NCBI GenBank assembly: GCA_030619615.1
Contig: JAUXBC010000024.1
Location: forward strand, 1-10,064
Reading direction: 5' to 3'
From: Dehalococcoidia bacterium
Lineage (GTDB): Bacteria > Chloroflexota > Dehalococcoidia > E44-bin15
DNA length: 10,064 nt
The notes under the pieces were generated by a model. That model was not told the DNA's origin and made no database searches. It saw only the letters and a program-made list of their open reading frames with translations. Shown piece after piece: positions 5,731-10,064 of the stretch (positions are counted from its first letter, which is position 1; every line of letters begins with the position of its first letter). The translations under genes were made by a program, and so were the position numbers.

Positions 5731-6288
5731 ATGATCGATGACATCCTCTCAGAGGCAAGCACCAGGATGGGGAAGACCATCGAAGCGATGAGGAAAGAGC
5801 TGGCAGCGATTCGCACCGGGCGCGCCACCCCAGCGATTGTCGATCATATTAAGGTGGACTACTATGGCGTTCCCACCCCCCTCAACCAGATTGCCACCAT
5901 CTCGGCCCCAGAGGCCAGGCTTCTCCTGATTCAGCCCTGGGATAGACACGCCCTGTCCAGCATCGAGAAGGCCATCCTAAAGTCGGACCTTGGGCTTAAC
6001 CCCACCAGCGATGGCAATGTGATCCGCCTCAGCATCCCCCAGCTCTCCGAAGAGCGACGAAGGGAACTGGTCAAGGTGGTTCGTAAGCGGGCCGAGGAGA
6101 CTAGAGTGGCCCTGCGAAACATAAGAAGAAACGCCCTGGAGGAATTCAGAGAACTGGAGCGAGGAAAGGAGATCTCCCAGGACGAGCAAAAGCGCGCCCA
6201 GGAGAGATTGCAGGAGCTTACCGATAGCTTCATCGAAGAGGTGGATAGGGTGGGAAGGGATAAAGAGGCGGAGCTACTAGAGGTATAA
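5731..6288 (+). CDS. frr: Ribosome recycling factor
   Basis: RRF works with EF-G to split post-termination ribosomes. The 185 residues are exactly the common family length. The long three-helix-bundle arms are evident: the N-terminal helix with RKELAAIRTGRATPAIVD (21-38), the short beta-rich head with YYGVPTPLNQIA (44-55) and IQPWD (67-71), and the C-terminal helices with VALRNIRRNA (126-135), whose Arg132 is the conserved rRNA-contacting position, and QDEQKRAQERLQELTD (150-165). Translation starts at ATG 5731 behind GGAGGGG (5722-5728), 13 bp after pyrH. The stop codon lies within a perfect TATAAT that I do not regard as a real promoter. Confidence 0.97.
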   Translation: MIDDILSEASTRMGKTIEAMRKELAAIRTGRATPAIVDHIKVDYYGVPTPLNQIATISAPEARLLLIQPWDRHALSSIEKAILKSDLGLNPTSDGNVIRLSIPQLSEERRRELVKVVRKRAEETRVALRNIRRNALEEFRELERGKEISQDEQKRAQERLQELTDSFIEEVDRVGRDKEAELLEV

Positions 6289-6290
6289 TT

Positions 6291-6295
6291 AGGAT
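6291..6295 (+). promoter_or_regulatory. Ribosome binding site supporting the GTG start of uppS
   Basis: AGGAT lies eight bases before GTG at 6304. The next in-frame ATG is inside the catalytic MDGNGRW motif, so GTG is the only workable start. Confidence 0.6.
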
Positions 6296-6303
6296 ATATC
6301 ACC

Positions 6304-7035
6304 GTGACAAAATCCAAGATTAAGCGCATCCCCAATCATGTAGCGATTATTATGGATGGTAATGGCAGGTGGGCCAGGCAGAGGAGGCTGCCCAGGCTTG
6401 CCGGTCACCGCGCTGGAACGGAGAACATCCGCCAGGTTGTGCAGTGCTTCGCCGAGTACGGGGTGAAGTATCTCACCCTCTTTGCCTTCTCCACCGAGAA
6501 CTGGAGCCGCCCCCGGAAAGAGGTTCAGGGGCTGCTCCGTATCCTGGGGGAGGCAATCGACCGAGAGATCCAAAACCTCCATGAGGAGGGGATCAAGCTT
6601 CTTCATCTTGGTCGCCTCGATAGGCTTCCGGAAAGCCTTCAGCAGAAGCTTCAATATGCCATCGAGCTCACCAAGGACAATACCAGAGGGACACTGAGCA
6701 TCGCCTTCGACTACGGCGGTCGCGCTGAGATCGTGGATGCGGTGAGGCGCATTCTTGACCAAGGCATCCCACCGCAGAGCATAGACGAGGCTTTACTGAG
6801 TAGCTTTCTATATACTGCGGGCCTGCCCGACCCGGACCTGATCATTCGCACCGCCGGCGAGATGAGGCTCAGTAATTTCATGCTTTGGCAGGCAGCCTAC
6901 AGTGAGTACTACTCCACACCTACCTTCTGGCCAGACTTTGGCAGGGAGGAGATCGAGAAAGCGCTTATTGCCTATAGCCAGCGGGAGAGGCGTTTTGGGG
7001 GGCTGAGAGCTGAGGACACCCAGTCTCGGCGGTGA
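6304..7035 (+). CDS. uppS: Isoprenyl transferase (undecaprenyl diphosphate synthase family)
   Basis: This cis-prenyltransferase condenses isopentenyl diphosphate units onto farnesyl or a related diphosphate to make the long polyprenyl diphosphate used as a glycan carrier at the membrane. The 243 residues begin with GTG and show HVAIIMDGNGRWARQR (12-27), with catalytic Asp18, the GHRAG motif (34-38), the FAFSTENWSRP segment (60-70) and DLIIRTAGEMRLSNF (178-192), followed by LWQAAYSEYY (194-203). The usual Ser in IRTSGE is Ala185 and the usual Gln-Arg is Met-Arg (187-188), minor changes seen in the family. Chain length cannot be read from sequence. It lies 15 bp after frr and overlaps the cdsA start by 4 bp (GTGA). 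Substrate supply comes from the MEP genes further down the same cluster. Confidence 0.95.
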   Translation: MTKSKIKRIPNHVAIIMDGNGRWARQRRLPRLAGHRAGTENIRQVVQCFAEYGVKYLTLFAFSTENWSRPRKEVQGLLRILGEAIDREIQNLHEEGIKLLHLGRLDRLPESLQQKLQYAIELTKDNTRGTLSIAFDYGGRAEIVDAVRRILDQGIPPQSIDEALLSSFLYTAGLPDPDLIIRTAGEMRLSNFMLWQAAYSEYYSTPTFWPDFGREEIEKALIAYSQRERRFGGLRAEDTQSRR

Positions 7036-7832
7036 GGATGATCAGACGAAGAGCTCTCAGCGCGCTAGTTCTCATACCCGTTATCGTTGTTGGCATCTGG
7101 TTTGGCGGCCCTTTCTACTCTTTAATAGTAGCAGCCGCCGCAGCACTGGGAGCGCTGGAATTCTATGGTATCTTAGGCCTCTCCAGGAGGCATCCCCTCA
7201 CCATATTCGGGCTCATCTGGGTGCTCCTTTTCATCGTAAGTGCCCATTTTGAAAATCTTTACACAGCACCACTGCTAACTTCGGCAGTGGTTTTTTCTTT
7301 AATTTGGCTGCTACTGCGTTCCCCCGTGGAGGGTGCCTCCATCAATTGGGTCTGGACCCTGGCCGGGATCATCTATATAGGATGGATGCTGAGCCACTTT
7401 ATCCCCTTAAGGGGACTGGAGGGTGGCCGGGATTGGGTCCTCTTCGCCCTCTTCGCCACCTTCGCTGCAGATACCATCGCCTTCTTCGCCGGCAGACTAT
7501 GGGGCGGTCATTCCCTGGCCCCGGCGATAAGCCCGGGAAAGACCTGGGAGGGGGCAATAGGGGGGTTTCTGGGCGCCATCGCCGCATCCTTGGTCCTCAT
7601 CGCCATCCTCCCCAGCCTCTCCATCCCTTACTGGCAAGGGATCGTCCTCGGTGCCCTCGTCGGCATCTTCGCCCAGCTAGGCGACCTCTCGGAATCGATG
7701 CTCAAGCGAAGCGCCGGGGTAAAGGACGCGGGCAAGCTGATCCCAGGGCATGGCGGCATCCTCGACCGTCTCGATAGCATTGTCTTTACTGTGGTTGTAG
7801 TATACTATTATGTGATATGGGTGATAGTGTAA
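7032..7832 (+). CDS. cdsA: Phosphatidate cytidylyltransferase (CDP-diacylglycerol synthase)
   Basis: CdsA makes CDP-diacylglycerol from phosphatidate and CTP, the branch point for bacterial phospholipids. It is an integral membrane protein; several hydrophobic helices are visible, for example at residues 8-22, 28-48, 56-71, 80-95, 108-125, 178-195 and 248-264. The C-terminal family signature (222-248) is complete: Ser222, Lys225-Arg226, Lys231-Asp232, His240-Gly-Gly and Asp245-Arg246-x-Asp248. Asp147 in AADTIAFFAGR and the ISPGKTWEG motif (166-174) are also typical. The 266-residue call uses GTG 7032, overlapping the uppS stop as GTGA; ATG 7038 would remove two residues and cannot be excluded. 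Neither has a strong ribosome binding site, which suggests coupling. A terminator-like hairpin with U-tract lies inside the gene at 7268-7300. Confidence 0.95.
   Translation: MRMIRRRALSALVLIPVIVVGIWFGGPFYSLIVAAAAALGALEFYGILGLSRRHPLTIFGLIWVLLFIVSAHFENLYTAPLLTSAVVFSLIWLLLRSPVEGASINWVWTLAGIIYIGWMLSHFIPLRGLEGGRDWVLFALFATFAADTIAFFAGRLWGGHSLAPAISPGKTWEGAIGGFLGAIAASLVLIAILPSLSIPYWQGIVLGALVGIFAQLGDLSESMLKRSAGVKDAGKLIPGHGGILDRLDSIVFTVVVVYYYVIWVIV
7268..7300 (+). terminator. Terminator-like hairpin and U-tract inside cdsA
   Basis: ACCACTGC (7268-7275) and GCAGTGGT (7284-7291) form a perfect 8-bp stem around the 8-nt loop TAACTTCG. The stem is followed immediately by TTTTTCTTT (7292-7300). It has the form of a Rho-independent terminator but lies in frame within cdsA, around residues 79-90. 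If active, it would act only when ribosomes are not following the polymerase, reducing expression of the rest of cdsA, dxr, rseP and ispG. Confidence 0.5.
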
Positions 7833-8947
7833 AACGGCTTGCCATTTTGGGCTCAACAGGCTCCATAGGGCAGCAAACGCTGGAGGTGGTGCGCTCCTTC
7901 CCCCACCGATTCCAGGTGATGGGGCTTGCCGCTGGAACGAACATCGAGCTTCTGACAAAGCAGATCGATGAGTTTAGGCCAAAGCTGATTTCTATTGAGT
8001 CGGCCGGTGGGCGAGAGAGATTGCCCAGCTCAATATGCGAGCTCTTGTCTCTGGAGGAGATGGCCTCTCACCCCGATGTTGACCTTTTGGTGGTCGCTGT
8101 CACAGGCAAAGCAGCACTTGCCCCTACTTTAGAAGCGATTAGAGCGAAAAAGAGCATTGCCCTGGCCACCAAGGAGGTGCTGGTGATGGCCGGGGAGATC
8201 GTCATCTCAGAGGCGAAGAGGCATAATGCTCAGATTCTGCCCATCGATAGCGAGCCCAGCGCCATTTGGCAGTGCCTGCGGGGTGAGGAGAGGGGGGTCT
8301 CCCGGCTCATTCTCACCGCCTCAGGAGGTCCCTTTCAACACCTCTCGCCGGATGCGCTTGCCGGGGTGACGCCACAACAGGCGCTAAACCATCCCACCTG
8401 GAAGATGGGCAAAAAGGTTACCATCGACTCCGCCACCATGATGAATAAGGGATTTGAGGTTATCGAGGCCCACTGGCTTTTTGACATCCCCCTAGAAAAG
8501 ATCGAGGTGGTGATTCATCCCCAGAGCATCGTTCATTCCTTTGTTGAATTTGTCGATGGCTCCATCAAGGCGCAGCTAAGCCCCCCCGATATGCGCCTCC
8601 CCATTCAATATGCTCTATTCTATCCTGAGCGCCTACCCAGTAAGCTTCCCCACCTTGATTTTTCGAACATAGGCGCTCTTACCTTTGAAGCGCCTGACCT
8701 AGAAAAATTTCCCTGTTTGAGATTAGCAGTGGAAGCGGGTCGAAAAGGGGGCACATACCCCGCAGTGCTCTCCGCCGCCGATGAGGTGGCCGTTGAACTC
8801 TTCCTTGAGGGGCGCATCCGCTTTCTGGATATTGGCAAGCTGGTGGAGGAGACGCTGGAGCAACATCAGAGCACCCCTTGTCCCTCGCTGCAGGAGGTTC
8901 TCACTGCCGACGCTTGGGCCAGGGAAAGGGTTATGATAGAAAGATGA
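7817..8947 (+). CDS. dxr: 1-deoxy-D-xylulose 5-phosphate reductoisomerase
   Basis: DXR converts DXP to 2-C-methyl-D-erythritol 4-phosphate with NADPH and a divalent metal, the committed step of the MEP isoprenoid pathway and the fosmidomycin target. The 376 residues are close to the normal length. The NADPH-binding loop is LGSTGSIGQQTLEV (11-24), and ALATKEVLVMAGE (115-127) follows. The metal ligands are Asp144 and Glu146 in PIDSEPSAIWQCL and Glu214 in NKGFE. His192 in NHPTWKMG and IDSATMMNKG (203-212) complete the active site. One change stands out: the residue after DSE, His in E. coli (DSEHNAIFQ), is Pro147 here. The ATG at 7817 lies inside the end of cdsA (16-bp overlap) with no clear ribosome binding site, so translation probably depends on cdsA. 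The 3' end overlaps rseP by 4 bp. Confidence 0.96.
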   Translation: MGDSVKRLAILGSTGSIGQQTLEVVRSFPHRFQVMGLAAGTNIELLTKQIDEFRPKLISIESAGGRERLPSSICELLSLEEMASHPDVDLLVVAVTGKAALAPTLEAIRAKKSIALATKEVLVMAGEIVISEAKRHNAQILPIDSEPSAIWQCLRGEERGVSRLILTASGGPFQHLSPDALAGVTPQQALNHPTWKMGKKVTIDSATMMNKGFEVIEAHWLFDIPLEKIEVVIHPQSIVHSFVEFVDGSIKAQLSPPDMRLPIQYALFYPERLPSKLPHLDFSNIGALTFEAPDLEKFPCLRLAVEAGRKGGTYPAVLSAADEVAVELFLEGRIRFLDIGKLVEETLEQHQSTPCPSLQEVLTADAWARERVMIER

Positions 8948-10005
8948 GCGTTTTTATAACAATATTGATCTTTTTGGCCATCCTGGTTGTAATCATCCTT
9001 GTCCATGAACTGGGGCACTTTGTTACGGCGAAGCTCACCAAGATCAAGGTTGAGGAGCTTGGCTTGGGCTTCCCACCCCGCCTGCTCAGCTTTAAGCGTG
9101 GGGAGACAATTTATTCTCTGAACCTCATTCCCCTGGGCGGCTTTTGCAGGATGGCGGGAGAGGAGGACCCCAGCGTGCCCGGGAGCCTGGCGGGGAAGAG
9201 CGTCAAAACCAGGCTCCTCGTCCTCAGCGCCGGGTGCATCATGATGCTATTGCTTCCCCTCTTCCTCCTCCCCACAGCCTATATGATACCGATGGAGCGT
9301 TATGTGGAGGGCGAGGGGGTTCAGGTTGTGAATGTAGCCCGGGACTCGCCGGCCGAGGAGGCGGGGATTCTCCCTGGAGACGTTATAAAGGGTGTGGACG
9401 GACAGGCCATCCATAACTTTGATGAGCTAAAAGATATCATTGACTCCAATCTCGGCTCCGAGATCGGCATGCTTCTGCTCAGAGATTCCACCGAGGTGGA
9501 GGTGACACTGGTCCCGCGGCCAAATCCACCCGAAGGGGAGGGGCCGGTGGGCGTTGAACTTGGCCCGATCACGGAGACCAGGGCCTATCCACCCTGGAAA
9601 GCCATCCCCTTGGGGCTCGGCCAATATGGGCAGATGTTGGTGGCGATGAAGAACGCCATCGCCAGTACGGTGCAGGGCGAGGAGGAGTTGGCGGTCATTG
9701 GCCCTGTCGGCATTGCTCAGCTCACCGGCGAAGTGGTCAAGAGGGGAGTCTATGACCTGATCCGGTTCACCGCCCTCCTCAGCGTGATGTTGGCAATAGT
9801 CAACATTTTGCCCATCCCAGCCCTCGACGGGGGTAGGATAGCCTTCCTCTTCCTAGAGATGGCTCGCCGCGGGAAAAGGATATCGCCAAAGCGGGAGAGC
9901 CTTATCAACATGATCGGATTTGCACTGCTAATGCTTCTAGTAGTGGTGATCAGCTATTATGACATTCTTCGTCTCATTCGTGGGGAGGGTTTCGGCCTGC
10001 CATGA
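8944..10005 (+). CDS. rseP: Site-2 family intramembrane zinc metalloprotease (RseP/RasP type)
   Basis: Such proteases cut transmembrane segments of anti-sigma factors or remnant signal peptides in the membrane. The 353-residue call uses ATG 8944, overlapping the dxr stop as ATGA; the frame is open 66 bases further up but that part lies in dxr. The first helix (3-27) carries the zinc-binding HELGH (21-25) with catalytic Glu22. The third zinc ligand is Asp295 in PALDGGR (292-298). A single PDZ domain sits at about 115-205, with SPAEEAGILPGDVIKGVDG (135-153). Further hydrophobic segments lie at about 90-113, 273-290 and 322-340. The usual GPxxN region after the second helix start is AGCIMM here (97-102), so the conserved Pro and Asn are missing. 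The position between dxr and ispG is standard. The substrate cannot be told from the window. Confidence 0.93.
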   Translation: MSVFITILIFLAILVVIILVHELGHFVTAKLTKIKVEELGLGFPPRLLSFKRGETIYSLNLIPLGGFCRMAGEEDPSVPGSLAGKSVKTRLLVLSAGCIMMLLLPLFLLPTAYMIPMERYVEGEGVQVVNVARDSPAEEAGILPGDVIKGVDGQAIHNFDELKDIIDSNLGSEIGMLLLRDSTEVEVTLVPRPNPPEGEGPVGVELGPITETRAYPPWKAIPLGLGQYGQMLVAMKNAIASTVQGEEELAVIGPVGIAQLTGEVVKRGVYDLIRFTALLSVMLAIVNILPIPALDGGRIAFLFLEMARRGKRISPKRESLINMIGFALLMLLVVVISYYDILRLIRGEGFGLP

Positions 10006-10064
10006 TGTTTCGCAGAGCCTCAAGAGCCATCAGAATAGGTGATGTCACCATTGGCGGCGGCGCC
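10002..10064 (+). CDS. ispG: 4-hydroxy-3-methylbut-2-enyl diphosphate synthase, N-terminal fragment
   Basis: Only the first 21 codons are in the window, reading MMFRRASRAIRIGDVTIGGG plus one Ala. The RR-x-[ST]-R-x-I-x-[IV]-G-x-V-x-[IV]-GG pattern is the typical start of IspG (GcpE), the 4Fe-4S enzyme that turns MEcPP into HMBPP in the MEP pathway. The start at 10002 overlaps the rseP stop as ATGA; a second ATG at 10005 is an alternative. ispG after dxr and rseP is a common bacterial order, which supports the call despite the short length. The rest lies beyond the right edge. Confidence 0.85.
   Translation, partial: MMFRRASRAIRIGDVTIGGGA

Noticed and set aside
6284..6289. Perfect TATAAT at the frr stop, as an internal promoter for uppS
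   Set aside because: There is no -35 match at 16-18 bp and no TGn extension. A start near 6296 would remove the uppS ribosome binding site at 6291-6295.
7402..7413. CCCCTTAAGGGG palindrome in cdsA
   Set aside because: At 12 bp with no loop it is short enough to be chance in a 10-kb window, and it has no U-tract or repeat copy to give it a role.
7790..7816. TATACT near the end of cdsA as a promoter for dxr
   Set aside because: No acceptable -35 lies at 16-18 bp, and the T/A-rich codons encode the hydrophobic YYYVIWVIV end of CdsA.

Overview
The window is bacterial chromosome of moderately high GC content with densely packed genes. Two blocks diverge from a 98-bp promoter region at 3589-3686. 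The gene set fits a Chloroflexota genome, probably Dehalococcoidia-like: a very short one-core EF-Ts, the rpsB-tsf-pyrH-frr-uppS-cdsA-dxr-rseP-ispG order, the MEP isoprenoid route and a DXR with the variant DSEPSAIWQ metal-site motif. The phylum is an inference from protein style; only 'bacterium' is certain.

Left half, minus strand, in transcription order: a tRNA-Ser(GCU) with an encoded CCA end (3497-3588); an intrinsic terminator (3452-3482); miaB, a tRNA methylthiotransferase (2163-3434); nadB, L-aspartate oxidase (589-2124); and the first 180 codons of a gene that runs off the left edge (1-541). The last starts with a CFVIMPF motif and carries ADLTDHNPNVYWELG. It resembles nucleoside 2'-deoxyribosyltransferase/TIR-like nucleotide-processing proteins often found as uncharacterised accessory genes, and its base composition is clearly poorer in GC than its neighbours.

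Right half, plus strand: one probable operon starting at a strong extended -10 promoter (3630-3658). It makes ribosomal protein S2, EF-Ts, UMP kinase, ribosome recycling factor, undecaprenyl-diphosphate synthase, CDP-diacylglycerol synthase, DXP reductoisomerase, a site-2 membrane protease and the first 21 codons of IspG. Gaps are 1 to 15 bp up to uppS. From uppS on the genes overlap by 4, 16, 4 and 4 bp, which suggests translational coupling. Translation factors come first, followed by isoprenoid precursor synthesis (dxr, ispG), the polyprenyl carrier (uppS), phospholipid head-group activation (cdsA) and membrane proteolysis (rseP).

Most genes here are ordinary housekeeping genes. The points of real interest are the truncated CFVIMPF gene at the left edge; the shared inverted -10 blocks of the two divergent promoters; a tRNA promoter placed so that almost no 5' leader would be made; a terminator lying in the miaB leader; a textbook terminator-like hairpin plus U-tract inside the cdsA coding sequence; and an 18-bp perfect palindrome in miaB. 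There is no sign of CRISPR arrays, insertion sequences or phage genes, and no gene-free stretch longer than about 100 bp.
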